Source: Lophium mytilinum (taxonomy: Eukaryota > Ascomycota > Dothideomycetes > Mytilinidiales > Mytilinidiaceae). From it: a stretch of 64,000 nucleotides of DNA. How positions within the stretch are numbered: position 1 is the first letter of the stretch; every line of letters starts with the position of its first letter. Made by a program: the position numbers and the translations under genes. The notes beneath the pieces are model-generated. The model saw nothing but the letters and a program-made list of their open reading frames with translations, did not search any database and was not told the origin of the DNA. The stretch covers positions 1,530,616 through 1,594,615 of the forward strand of contig MU004186.1 in the NCBI GenBank assembly GCA_010093605.1, given 5' to 3'. Positions 32,496 through 43,201 of the stretch are shown in pieces.

Positions 32496-34163
32496 CTAAT
32501 ACGACAACATTCTCTTCGACCCCACCCTCTTCAACGTCGCATTCGACCTCACCCTCTTCAATGCCGCATTCGACTTCACCTTCTTCAACACCACCGTCCC
32601 CCCAATCCCCAAGCTCCTCAACAAATCCCTAGCCCACTTCCCATCCTCGTCCACCTCCCCAACCGTCTCCCCCAGCAACGGCGACCGCGGAAGCGGTATC
32701 TCTGCGAGCACCGTGGCAGAGAGTGCTGGGCTCACGTTGGCGAGGTCGTGCGGCTCGCTGACATGCCGATGCCAGTCCGCTTCGGAGACCTCGTCGCCGC
32801 GCTCGAGGGCGGGGCGGATGGAGATGGGGGAGGGCTCGTTGGTGGGATGGTGAGCTGGTGTGAGATGGGTGGTGGAGTGTGTCGGGCGGACGTCTGAGAG
32901 GTCGGTTGGGGGGTGGATGCGCTGACGCCATTCTCGCATGGAGTCTTCTTCGTTGTGGTCAGGAGTGTTGTGGATGGAGAGGGGGTTTGAGGCTGTGAGG
33001 GCGTTTGGGTGGGGTACTGCGGCGGGAGGGAAGCGCGTCCACCAGGCTTCAGGAATAGGCGCAGGTTTGGGAGAGAGTTCTGGTAGGGTCGGGCGAGGGG
33101 GTGTGTGCGTCGAGGGCTGTGGAAGGGCGGAGTCTGGGGAGCAGTCTGGGTGTTCTTCTTTGATATACTGCTGCTGCTCCTGTGGCCGGCCGCAGTCAAT
33201 GGCCCCACGTCTATGGGAAGGACGGGTTTCGGTAGCATCGGTGTTGCGATCTGGTGCATGCGACTTCGAAGCCTTCGCTTTCATTTTCTTCACTCCCCCA
33301 CGAGACCCGTAGATCGCTGAGTTAGGATGCAGCATAAGTAGAGCCTTCTTCAGTACGGGGAACGCATCCTTTTGCTCTTCTTCGACCCTAGCGGGAACGG
33401 AAAAGCTGTCCAATTCTTCCTGGACAGTTGGAAGGTAGCTAAGAGGAGTGTCTGGACGCTCCATCAAGGTATGAGTAGGAGCCGCGGCCGATATTTCGTC
33501 ATCGGGACCCGGACTGAATCTTCCACTTGGAATGGTGATTGATAGACCTGGGCGGGCTCGAGCCCTCACAGAGTCGACTTGAGATCCTTGCCTAGACTCA
33601 ACAGTCTTCCGCGAGGGAGAGAGGCTGGTCACGGGTTCGTTGACGGCGGCGCCGGTTTCCCAGTGCGGGTCGTGGATGTCTGTTCTGCCTGATCGCCATA
33701 TCTTCTTCTTGTGAACTGATTTGTTCTTCTCTGCTGGCAATTTTACAGGTCTGGCTGGCGCATCCGTGCCGTCGCTGTCTTCAGTAGGTTTGGCACACGA
33801 GAATCGGTCAAGCCGTGAAGCTTTGGCGAGGATCCGCCTAACAATACTCGTCTCGTCCTCGGAGTAGGCTTGGGGATCAGCGTGGGCTTGCGGATCAGAG
33901 TGGGTTTGTGGACTCCTGTCTATGCTGCTGTACCGGTTGCCTTTGGGGATGTTGTTACGCAGAGCATAGGAAGGCTGTGTCCGTTCCAGCTTGGCGATGT
34001 GGGCAGCAGCCTCTTTGCTAGGCCTTGGGATGTTGGGCAGAGATAGCTGCTCTCTGGCCTGGTCTGCTTTCTGAGGACTAGAGGCTCTGTACAGGCCTCC
34101 AACGGCTGCGCTAGATGGCATCTTCTTCGAACTCGAATGAGGGATGGGCATATTGAATGACAC
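32496..34163 (-). CDS. hypothetical disordered protein with short C-terminal repeats
   Basis: A single open frame of 555 codons, start MSFNMPIPHSSSKKMPSSAA at 34163. Rich in Ser, Pro, Arg and His; no globular domain recognised. A short run DPQAHADPQAY (near 33880) and an 11-residue C-terminal repeat (LKKVKSNAALKRVRSNATL, then LKRVGSK) are internal duplications. The segment WARDLLRSLGIGGTVVLKK just before the repeats is the only likely folded piece. The long uninterrupted frame and codon-like composition support a real gene; function unknown. Confidence 0.6.
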   Translation of the reverse strand: MSFNMPIPHSSSKKMPSSAAVGGLYRASSPQKADQAREQLSLPNIPRPSKEAAAHIAKLERTQPSYALRNNIPKGNRYSSIDRSPQTHSDPQAHADPQAYSEDETSIVRRILAKASRLDRFSCAKPTEDSDGTDAPARPVKLPAEKNKSVHKKKIWRSGRTDIHDPHWETGAAVNEPVTSLSPSRKTVESRQGSQVDSVRARARPGLSITIPSGRFSPGPDDEISAAAPTHTLMERPDTPLSYLPTVQEELDSFSVPARVEEEQKDAFPVLKKALLMLHPNSAIYGSRGGVKKMKAKASKSHAPDRNTDATETRPSHRRGAIDCGRPQEQQQYIKEEHPDCSPDSALPQPSTHTPPRPTLPELSPKPAPIPEAWWTRFPPAAVPHPNALTASNPLSIHNTPDHNEEDSMREWRQRIHPPTDLSDVRPTHSTTHLTPAHHPTNEPSPISIRPALERGDEVSEADWHRHVSEPHDLANVSPALSATVLAEIPLPRSPLLGETVGEVDEDGKWARDLLRSLGIGGTVVLKKVKSNAALKRVRSNATLKRVGSKRMLSY

Positions 34164-35179
34164 AGGATAGATATGAAATGTTGAAAATTATGGCAGCGTG
34201 GATATGTAGCTGTTTGAGAAGAAAAAAGGACAGGTAGGGCTCGAGAACTGGCTTCTTCCACCTTGAAAATGCGAGTGCGTGTCCTAGATGCCATGAGTTT
34301 CGTGGTTGAGATGTTGTGAACCATGTTTTGCGGCTCATGTACCTAATCATAGTTTAAGGTCTATGAAGCCTCTCAGTATATGGCTGAGTCGAGAACAGGA
34401 TCAAAATTGCGGCCGAGATTACTAGCGGAGTACCGTGGGGTCTTGTGGATCGAGGCCCCGACGCCTAGCATCCTAGCTAATATATTTCATCTCGTGGCGG
34501 TAGAACCGTGGTTCGGTTCGTGTAGACTATGTGTAGGACCCCAGTTATGGGAGGAATACAGTCAACCTCAGGTCATAGGAGGCCAGCTCCATGCCGCATA
34601 GTAAGATATTAAAGAAAGACACGCGAGTGTTCGACTTCGCGAATGAGTAACTTCTTTGGCGAGCATTCGCGAATGGTAATTGGAGTTGGTCGTGGAATAT
34701 GAACCATGGAAATGAACCTGAGTGGGCCCTTCAGTGGCCCGAGCACAGATGTAGGAGCTCGGCGTAGTAAATAGACTGCGCAAATCTCCACGGATTAATA
34801 CCACGTGCGCGGAGACAGATTTCAAACTTTAAGCAGCTGGACTGCAAACTAGGAGTTCTTTTATCTTGAATTATTTACCATAATTCGCAGTCGGAATTCA
34901 AAGCCCAACACCCGAACGCCGTATTCAGTGCGAGAGAATCGTAATCCAAAACACATGCCCGCTTCATAAGCCTTCACCAGTCGTCGTTCTCGGCAGCCCG
35001 ACGCTGGTGTATAGATCCGAAAAATAGCGAAATAGTTCGCAACCGGAGAGCAATCGGCTCGAATCGCTCATGCACTATTATTGCCTGTTATTCTCTGCCA
35101 TCGTAATCAGCCTGCGATTGGCTGGTAAAGGGAAGAACGCAGGTTGGGAGGGTCGCAACCAAAAAAACATATCGGGTAC
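34164..35179. other. intergenic stretch
   Basis: No gene accepted. It contains a perfect 12-bp palindrome, CATTCGCGAATG, at about 34663-34674 with a nearby half-like match near 34640, and a CACGTG core near 34802. Confidence 0.5.
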
Positions 35180-35668
35180 TCACAATAACGACAACGTGAG
35201 ATCACCTCGAATACTGGCCTTGAGCTCAATCTCAATCTCGAGATTCGCCTCGAGTTTGAGCTTTAGCCCGTCCTGCTCATCCAAGCCGCCTGACGGCTTC
35301 GCTTTTTCCTCCATGCGATAGGGCTGGTTCGGGTCCGCCCCACGCATTGGTATCTCGCCTCTCATTGCTCGCGCTTTTGTGACGGGGCCGTCCATAGATG
35401 TGCTGTCTGGGCCAATACGTTCGAAGGCCTGCATACTGTTGAGCTCCCCGTTGGCATCGGCTTCCTCAAGGGCTTCTAGCGAGTTCGTTTTCATGTATTT
35501 GCCCTCTTCGATGCCCTTTTGAATGCGGCGGCGACGGTCTCGGCGCGAAGAGGATCGCGAGCGCGCGCTCTGGAGGCCAGCTTCACGTTTTTGTAGCTTC
35601 TTAGCCTCGGTCTCCTTGTTCTGCTGCATCGTAGTGCGGGCATGAGGCTCAGAATCGGAGTCGGACAT
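35180..35668 (-). CDS. small charged protein with C-terminal alternating-hydrophobic module, paralogue 1
   Basis: 162 residues from MSDSDSEPHARTT. The N-terminal half is Arg/Glu/Ser-rich and likely disordered (RSRSSSRRDRRRRIQKG). The C terminus, LKLKLEANLEIEIELKASI then RGDLTLSLL, alternates hydrophobic and charged residues as in beta strands or a lipid/partner-binding hairpin. The same module ends the neighbouring gene at 36433-37201. The stop TGA sits inside a GTGAGT donor (35183-35178), so a last intron that adds only one or a few residues is likely. No named family recognised; similar tails occur in other fungal hypothetical proteins to my knowledge. Confidence 0.7.
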   Translation of the reverse strand: MSDSDSEPHARTTMQQNKETEAKKLQKREAGLQSARSRSSSRRDRRRRIQKGIEEGKYMKTNSLEALEEADANGELNSMQAFERIGPDSTSMDGPVTKARAMRGEIPMRGADPNQPYRMEEKAKPSGGLDEQDGLKLKLEANLEIEIELKASIRGDLTLSLL

Positions 35669-36432
35669 CTTGAATATGCGATTGAGGGAAGTGAGGCTAG
35701 GGAAAGTTTCCAGAAGTTAAGGATAGATGTAGAGTTGTGGAGATCTCAAAACGGTGTGTATAGACTGTAGTAGCAATGCGATGAAGGATGAGAGAGGGAA
35801 CTGGAGAGGTGATAGTAAGAAAGACGGACGGGCCACTACCAAGACTAAGCTACGCTCGCGGGCCAGGAGGAAAACAAGATTGAGCGATGCACCGCGTGCA
35901 TGCGTTGATGCTTGTGCATGGGTGCTCCATCGGGACACGAGAATGTCCCCGCGCGGCTCCATCGGCGATGCGTTGACGTCACACACTCCACCCGCCCCAG
36001 CTTGTCATCGTTTAGGCCCGAAACGAGGGACGGCGGAGGTTTCTGAATCGGTGGATGAGGGTGGGTGGAACTTGCGTCAGCGGCAAAGAACGCACGGGGA
36101 TGTTGCAGGGGGACGCGTGGAGAAAAGTTGGCTGCGAATTCGAGGGCTGGGAAGCTTGAGCACGGACAATTATAGTGCATGCGGCGGAGAGCCTCCAGGA
36201 GCTTCAATTCGAGGTTGCTGGCAACATGCAGTTCAATTCACGTTGAGTAACAGTCCAAATGGGAGGTACATGGCTTTTCTATCTCGCGATGCTGCGACTA
36301 ATAATTACATCAAAGGAAATCAACGCCGTCCCAAACTCAGCGCATTGTGATTAGCCCAATATTCATGACCACATAGAATTCTCTGCGCGAACAAATAGCA
36401 CTCGATGCAAAGCGGAGGAGTTGTTTAAGAGT
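35669..36432. other. spacer between paralogues
   Basis: It contains the promoter of paralogue 1 and the 3' flank of paralogue 2. Plus-strand frames here lack motifs. Confidence 0.5.
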
Positions 36433-37201
36433 TTAGTTGCTGGAACGTGGTTAGCGCATAGCTTCAATTCAAAAATTCAGGGTCCACTTACAGCAAGCCC
36501 AGCGTAAGATCACCGTGAATCTTCGCCTTGAGCTGGATCTCAATGTCGAGGTTCAGTTCAAGCCGCAGTCGTAGCTGCTCGCCCTTGCTGTCTTCTTCGC
36601 CCTCTCCCTGGCCCTGGCCCTGCTTCCCACCGCCTGTCAGGCCTCCTAGTGCTTGGCCTGCAGTGTCGCCGACCTGGTTGACAGCATCTCCAGCCGTATT
36701 CTGCACCATCTCGCCGGCACCATTGACGAGCTCTCCACCAGGCGCATTCTCGGTGATGCCATCCAGAGGGCCGCCTCCTTGCTTCTTCTGGCGCTGGCGG
36801 TTTCGTCGTCCACCAGTGGCAGACTGATCAGAGCGGTAGTCGCTTTCGCTCACTTCAGCCGCTGCGCCGCCTCGTCGGCCACGACCGCGAGATTGGCGGC
36901 GTCTTGACTGTGATTTCTGGGGTTGCGGTTCGGGCTCTGATTCCTCGGCACCGCCGTTGGTAGCTTGTTCTGCGTCGCCATTCGCTTCAGCGTCTTCTTC
37001 CTCACTCTCAGGCGCGGGAGTAGGCTCGGGAGTAGGTTGTTGTTGAGGTTTCTTGCCGCCTAGCTTCTTCGGGGTCTTCTTCTCGGTGGTCTTCTTACTC
37101 GAACTTGAAGCGTCGGCCTTGCCGCCAACGGATGCGCCGCCTTGGGCCTGTCCCTCAGCTCCAACGGAGGACTGCTGCTCTTCGGTGGTCTTGTCGGCCA
37201 T
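36433..37201 (-). CDS. acidic/Arg-rich protein with C-terminal alternating-hydrophobic module, paralogue 2
   Basis: Starts MADKTTEEQQSSVGAEGQ at 37201. It has Lys-rich (KKTTEKKTPKKLGGKK), Pro/Glu-rich and Arg/Gly-rich (RRRQSRGRGRRGG) tracts, then an amphipathic, LEA-like stretch (GAGEMVQNTAGDAVNQVGD), and finally EQLRLRLELNLDIEIQLKAK with IHGDLTLGLL. The unspliced frame stops at 36488, but that TAA lies in a GTAAGT donor (36491-36486). A 52-nt intron (36491-36440) with CTAAC branch and TTCCAG acceptor replaces it by Asn and a new stop at 36435-36433, giving GLLN. An upstream in-frame extension to 37465 is 5' leader. The role is unknown. Confidence 0.75.
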
Positions 37202-38124
37202 GTTGCGCTTTGTGTAGTTTTGGTATGGATTATAAAGTTGAGAAGGCGTGGAAGATTTGTGGACGACAGAGTATGAATTGATGCGAAAGTACAGAAGAAA
37301 GTGGAATTGGACTGGACAAAAGAAACAGCGCACAGCAACCGGTTTGAAAGTGAGTGCACTCGACCCCCCTGCAAACACAGGCCATCCCTCGCTGCACTCT
37401 GACGCAACGCGTGCCCCACGAGACGCGATCCGCGGGGGATCCCAGAACTCGGCTGTGGAAAACAAGTCCCAATCCTCGCCGCCGTCTGTTCTGGAAAAAC
37501 GTCCATGCGGATCCAGTCGCTGCCCCTGCTGCCAACCTCGCCGCTGTGCGTGCTGCCGTGGCGTCGGGACCGCTTTTTAGCGGTCAGCTTGCCCCATCCA
37601 GAGTGCGCGGAGCGTGCATCACCATGTTACTGGTGAAACTCCAGCCGTTCTTGCGACCTGCCGCGTCCACCTGCTGTTCTGTAGCGTAGTGATGTAAGCT
37701 GCGATGGTTTGCTTGGTGCTGGCCAACTTTCTGGCCTTTCCGCGACCTCCCATCGATGATTCCTGCAGGTCCTGCGAACTGGTCGTTCGGCTCCGGACGA
37801 CGATCGCGCCGGCGTGGCGCCCCTCGGTGAGTTTCCGAGTTGAAATGCTCGATTGGGTCGTACAGCATTACACAACTCTGAGATATCGATCATGCGGGAG
37901 AGCAGAGCGGTGATGCGACATCGTCGTGGTTTCTCAAATCAAAGACTTGACAGAGCCAAGAGACTGGGACGCTAGACCGGCTTCGGCTCATATCGAGCTA
38001 AGAACCGAGGTAGCACAGCTCCCGGTCTATTCTTGGGGCGACGACGCCAACCTCAACACCACGTTTTCCATCTCGAGAATCGCCCCCACAAATCGCCAGC
38101 TCTAGGCAATTAGCCTTCGTCGGA
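37202..38124. other. divergent intergenic stretch
   Basis: GC-rich spacer between divergent genes, holding both promoters. Short frames on both strands carry no motifs. No gene seen. Confidence 0.5.
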
Positions 38125-38995
38125 ATGGCATCCGCAGTAGATCCTCAGGCGGCCCAAGCTCAGGTGGCCAAAGGGCGCATCATTCCCCACATGAACAGCG
38201 AACATGGTGACTCAGTAGGGCTCCCAGTCTCAACTCTTCATCTTCAACTGGTTGGCATTGATTGTATTAAATGATTTGTCGGAAGCCATTATGAGGCCAT
38301 TTCGATGAAAACACAGTCTATGGATGATTGGGGCTTACCACCTCCCAGATAAGCCGCTACCTAGAGCACTACCTCCACGTATCCTCCTTCGCAGCTCGCA
38401 ATGCCAAGCTCGAAGATGTATCGTTCTCTAGCCTCACCATTCGATCTTCCGGCGGCCGCTACACCGTCCCGCTCACTCCGCCCCTCGCCTCCTGGAGCGA
38501 AGCCCGCGAGCGCCTCATCGCCATGGACCAGGATGCCGTGAAAGGCCTTGACCGGAGTCCAATCACCGTGACCACGTACACACCTCCACGGGGTTGGCAC
38601 CTCGGCGTGTTCGTCGCCTGCCTCTTGGGCTACTTCGGCTTTTCGCGCCCGGCGAATTTCCAACCGGGGAGCTACATGTATGAAATCCTCCTGAAGCACG
38701 TGCCGAGTTTCGCCGAGTACATGGCCCCGAAGGCGTACATCGCGCTGGCTGTGATGGTTGCAATTCATGGGACGGAGACGTATCTCATGGCGACAACGAA
38801 GCTGCGGAAGCATTCGGTCCCTGTGGGGAGCTCGTTGTGGTGGACGTGGGTGTCCTCGACTTTCATTGAGGGCTTTTGTGCTTTTCAGAGGTAGAGAGAT
38901 CTAAGTGTGTTTCTTATGACTTTGGTACTGACGTGTCTAGGATTGATGCGATCGTGAGGAAGAGGACCAAGGAGGTTGAAGGCAAAAAGCATTGA
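38125..38995 (+). CDS. DUF2470-type domain protein with membrane segments
   Basis: Exons 38125-38214, 38349-38890 and 38941-38995 give 228 residues. Joining exons 1 and 2 restores HMNSEHGDSISRYLEHYL, the His-Met-Asn-x-[DE]-His-x-Asp-Ser signature of the DUF2470 fold also found in haem-oxygenase-like/pyridoxamine-oxidase-like proteins. After the domain come two or three hydrophobic segments (LGVFVACLLGYFGFSR, APKAYIALAVMVAIHGTETY, SLWWTWVSSTFIEGFCAF), so the C-terminal half is probably membrane-embedded. The last exon adds a short basic tail. Its biochemical role is unknown. Confidence 0.85.
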
Positions 38996-39500
38996 TCGTG
39001 TTGCATTAGTAGCGAAGTTGCGTCTTGAAAAGTATGAAGACGATATCATTCACGGTATGAGAGGGCTATGACGAGCCTAGGACTGTGGTATGCTTTCTGA
39101 ATAGGTCTGTGTACACTTTCTTGCCTTTATCATTGCTTCTAGGTCCTTAAAGTGTCTCGTATGGCGTTGTCTGATAATCTTTTCGTGTTGCGCGGCCGCC
39201 CTGTGGGAACACGGAAAGGCTTCATTATAGATCTGTGCACAACTGGCTGCCTCAATAGCCTTTGACAAAAGTGAATGAGATGGAAAACCGTCATTTTGAA
39301 CAGTCAGTAAGCTCGTTGGGCCGCCTCAGCTGCTGGTGCCCACGAACGTCACCTGACCCTCGCTCACTTCACCGCCAGCCATTGCTCTTTCCTTCTTAGC
39401 CTCTTATTACCTCTATCACTCTCTCACCACCACCTCTACACCTCACAACGGCCTATTCTGCCGTCACGGCCTATTCTGCCGTCACGACGAGCTGTACAAG
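38996..39500. other. spacer with small tandem repeat
   Basis: The plus strand before the next start is CT/CA-rich. Two copies of CGGCCTATTCTGCCGTCA lie in tandem at about 39449-39484, just ahead of the start codon at 39501. Confidence 0.55.
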
Positions 39501-40846
39501 ATGAGCGCCCTCGGTCCCCTCTATAGTTCCGAAACAGCCACCGGAATCACCTGGGGCATGCCAGTCTCAGTCGTCGCACTTGGTGCTAGCCTAGACAGGT
39601 TCACCAAGCTTCTTCCTCAACTTCAGACCCTTCGCCTGTGCCACCGATACGGCAAAGGCGACGACGTGCACCTCACTAAGCTTCCGAACGAGCTACTGGA
39701 AATGGTCATCAACGAGCTTTACCACATTGAGCCCCGCACCACGTGGCCGGAATGGGAACGGGAGCTGAAGTGTTTTGAAGGTAATTGCACGCCTATCTCT
39801 CACTTCGAGGGCCACGACGGGTTGGACCCACATGACCTACTTCTCCAATACTTCGAGCACGAAGACCCTTACTCTCTGCCGGAAAACGAAATTAAAGATC
39901 GGCTGCATGAGGCCCTACTGGCGTACCAGTGGCATCCGCCCACTTCTGTGCGAGAGTCTCACCCTCACTACCAGCGCAAGATGCAGTGGAAGTGTCGGCT
40001 TACGCAGGACCCTCCGGGACCATGCGGTTTCGCAAAGTACGACCATGTGAGTACCCTCGTTCACCGCCGTCAGGAGTACACCCACAGGCTCAAAACAATC
40101 AAGAGCTATTCTCTTGCTGGTCGCTATTAGCCTTTTGGGCCACCTCTTACGGCGTCAACACATTATCACACCAAGAGCTCTACTGACGTAAACTAGATCC
40201 TCAAGGCCCACTTCGGGCTCGAAGCTTTCATTGCTCACAGGAAGGTGCCAGACAAATTGCGATCAACTTTCCCATGCCCAGGCTGGGACAGTCGTTGCAA
40301 CACCACAGTTTGCTACCTTACACTGCCAGAGGGAACAATTAAGCAAGAAGCAGATGACGAAGGGGGTCTGACCGAAGAGCCCGTCTCTAGGCCCAATGGG
40401 TGGAAGAAGTACGGCAACTCGTCATTCATGACATGCTACGTGGACCCAGAGCTGTTGAACATCACGAAGAACCAGAAGTTGCGCTTCAAAAAAGTACAGA
40501 CCGTCCTCGGTATTGGCCCTCAGCTTCACCTAACCGGGCTCACACGCAGCCAAGCGGGTAAAACTACTGCAAAGACCGACGATTGCGCCCTCGAAACTAC
40601 CAAGACCAAGCTGAACAACGCGATCGACCGTCTAGCAGCGAGCAGAGTGCGTCGCGAACACCACGGTGGAGATGCCATCTTAGAAGAAATTGAGACTGGT
40701 GAGTGACCACTCTTCACCCTATTTACTGAATGATGCAATGCTAAAGTCTCACAGTCCTACTCCCCGAACTCTCTGCGCTCATGGAGTGGCCAAAGCTTCT
40801 CAATGTTGCCAAGACCACATTCGGTCTGCAGGTCCGTCGTGACTGA
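39501..40846 (+). CDS. F-box-like tandem family, member 1
   Basis: Exons 39501-40046, 40197-40698 and 40755-40846; 379 residues; intron phases 0 and 1. The N-terminal module has TGITWGMPVSVVALGA, then LRLCHRYGKGDDVHLTKLPN followed by ELLEMVINELY; the LPNELLEMVINEL part resembles an F-box helix pair. Cys-containing segments follow (LKCFEGNC, WKCRLTQDP). Exon 2 opens ILKAHFGLEAFIAHRK and has a paired-Cys NTTVCYLTLPE core, and exon 3 encodes LMEWPKLLNVAKTTFGL. Members 2 and 3 repeat the layout. F-box function (SCF ubiquitin ligase adaptor) is only a suggestion. I know this type only as unnamed lineage-specific fungal proteins. Confidence 0.75.
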
Positions 40847-41120
40847 CAGTCCCTTGCCAATGTTTGAGGGCCTCTAGTAGAGCCATCAATAGCTGGGCAG
40901 GATGCAAGGTTTCGGGACGGGGGATTGTGGGCGGATTTCTGAGGGCTTTGGATCGATCAGTTTGCTGACTCAGGCCACCTCAGGCGCTGCCAGACCATGA
41001 TGCCCCTTCCTAATCTTGCGCTAAAATTCTCTTTCCATCTTACAGGCGTTTCGATATCCACCTCATGACATGCAGGTAGATTCATATCAATTTTACATTC
41101 ATTTCTTTATCAAACATGCC

Positions 41121-41359
41121 TCTGCGCGTTCTCCCGAGGTGGGTTACCACTGTTTGAGGTGCGTCAATATATTTTCGAAAACTGAGATTCGATGTAAGGT
41201 TTGTGGCCCTCGGATCTATACGAACTACGCGATGCCTTTGATGCGCATTCTCCCGTGGGGTGTTACCACTGTTTGAGGTGCTCCAACTTACTTTCGATAA
41301 CATAGATCCGATGTAAGGTTTGTGACCCTCGAATCTGGACGAATCATGCGATGCGTTTG
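41121..41359 (+). repeat. 119-bp tandem duplication between array members
   Basis: Two direct copies, about 41121-41239 and 41240-41359, with an offset of 119 bases. Shared blocks include GTTACCACTGTTTGAGGTGC and GATGTAAGGTTTGTG. Each copy includes GCGNTTCTCCCG at its start and CGATGC near its end. No inverted ends and no coding signal. Confidence 0.8.
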
Positions 41360-41479
41360 CTCGTTCGGCCACCCCTTGAGCCAACTCACACGTATCGCCC
41401 ATCGAGTAGCTCAAACCCACCAACGTCAGCATCCATCATCCTACACACGCTAATTTCTCCAAAGCATCAATGGAGGTCA

Positions 41480-41879
41480 ATGATCCATTGATAATGTGAG
41501 TCAATCGGCATCGTGGAGGTTGTGTGGATCACATGACACCAGGGGCTCTAAATCGACCTCACTTCTACTTCCATCCTCCTCCATCACCACAACCTGTCAC
41601 CTCCACAGCATCCCATCGCCGTATCGGATCTCCGGTGAGTTCAAGTCCTCCTGTATGCTGATTGTATCGCTGACATCGCTTCTCTTTGATAGCAGTCTCC
41701 CAGGTGACGACCTAGTCGGGCATTCATTGCACGGCTTGGACATCTCTGATCGGGCTGCATCGCATCTCAGGTGAGCTAAAAAGCTCTTTCAGGCTCATCC
41801 TATCACTAACAACATCCTGCTTAGCTAGCAGGTTCATGGGTGACACGTAGTCAGCTGCTCATCGATCTCGTTAGACACG
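41480..41879 (+). promoter_or_regulatory. upstream region of array member 2 with duplicated leader-intron units
   Basis: It carries GATCACATGACAC (41527-41539), which recurs as GATCCCATGACAC (44069-44081) upstream of member 3. Two consecutive units with intron-like ends follow: GTGAGT (41634) to TTGATAG (about 41693) and GTGAGC (41772) to TAGCTAG (about 41829). Each is followed by a CAG-GT-GAC-like exon piece, so the 5' leader seems to have been duplicated together with an intron. Confidence 0.45.
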
Positions 41880-43201
41880 ATGTGTCGTCCCATCACCGAG
41901 GCGGACTCGTCAGCCCAGACAGTCTCCGGCATCATTTGGGCTATGCCAGTCAACATTGCACAGCTCGGAGCTCACCTTCAAGCCTACGATGAAACCAACG
42001 TCGTCACTATACGTTCTTGTCATAGCTTCGGACAAGGAGATGATGTTCACATCAATAAGTTGCCGCTGGAGATTCTCGAGAGGATTATCGAAGAAGTGCA
42101 ATTCTCCGCTCGTGTTACAGCCTTTGAGAGCTGGAACCACCACTTTCTATGCTTCCAGAAACGATGCTGCTCAGAGGATCATCTAAGGAACTTAGATCCA
42201 GAAGAATTCAAAGCGACCAAGTGGCAATATCGTCAATTTCCAGACCTCGATAGCTGTGATCCAGCAGGCTACAAGAGCCTCCGCCTTGCTTGGTATCCAT
42301 CTTCAAGAGAAGAAGCTGGTCCTCGATGCATTGCTCAGAGAGACCAATGGGCATCATTCATTTGTCAGTGTCCCGTCACGCACGAAAGCACCAAAGCTGG
42401 TGCTTTTGTGAAATACGACGAGGTACGTTCCCCATTGTAGGGTATAGCGGCACCGTGACGACGAGCTTACAGCGGTGCTGACCAGATTTTAAAATCCGAA
42501 TTTGGCCTTGAGGCACTTATCTTCTCCCACGAAATCGACAGAAAGCTGAACATGGGCGGCCACGTTGCATCGTCAACTAGATACCATACCACCACATGTT
42601 ATCTCATCCTACCGGCCCGCTTGTCCCGAGATATCATCCGCCACAGGGAACACACTCCTGAGTCCCCAGAATGCGCTCAGGGACTATTCAATCAACGCTG
42701 GGGAGACACGATTAGCAACACTCTGAGTAGCTCAGTCATTGACCCATCATCTCTGAGCATTACGGCGGAACAGAGGTCACGATTCGGGAAAGTGAGGCGA
42801 CTACTCGGTCTCAAACCATACGTACCCTCCGCGCAACTTAATGACGCTCTGTCCGCGTACTGTCCGGCGGAGTCAAACAGTGGAATAGGCTTCAGACCAA
42901 AGCTTGATATTGAACCGTACCTTGGATGGAAGATGAACGAATGGGCGGAGAAATTGGCTGCGCGTCGGGAAGCCATTGAGGCACACAACAAGAGTATGTA
43001 CTTCGTTGTTCTTTTGGGTTTCGATACTGACTAGGCTCGGTAGTGATCGAGAATCTGACCTGGCCGCAGCTAATCAGCTTTGCGAAGTCGGACTTCTATT
43101 CGCGTGGCAGCTGGCATGGTGCCTCCTCGCTAGGATCTCCTCGTTTTCCGGATTCTGAGCCTTCCTGCGGAGACCGCCCTGAAGGTCACTCGATCGAATA
43201 G
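41880..43201 (+). CDS. F-box-like tandem family, member 2
   Basis: Exons 41880-42422, 42486-42993 and 43035-43201; 405 residues; the same intron positions and phases (0, 1) as member 1. The start MCRPITEADSS is followed by SGIIWAMPVNIAQLGAHLQA, then SFGQGDDVHINKLPLEILER (F-box-like), FLCFQKRCC, and a Cys pair in FICQCPVTHE. Exon 2 begins ILKSEFGLEALIFSHEID and has the TTTCYLILPA core; exon 3 has LTWPQLISFAKSDFYS. Intron 2 is only 41 nt but has GTATGT and ACTGAC signals. Product function unknown. Divergence from member 1 is large, so the duplication is old. Confidence 0.75.

Noticed and set aside
37230-37689. Overlapping frames of about 100-150 codons on both strands
   Set aside because: No motif; the region is the leader/promoter of the protein starting at 37201.
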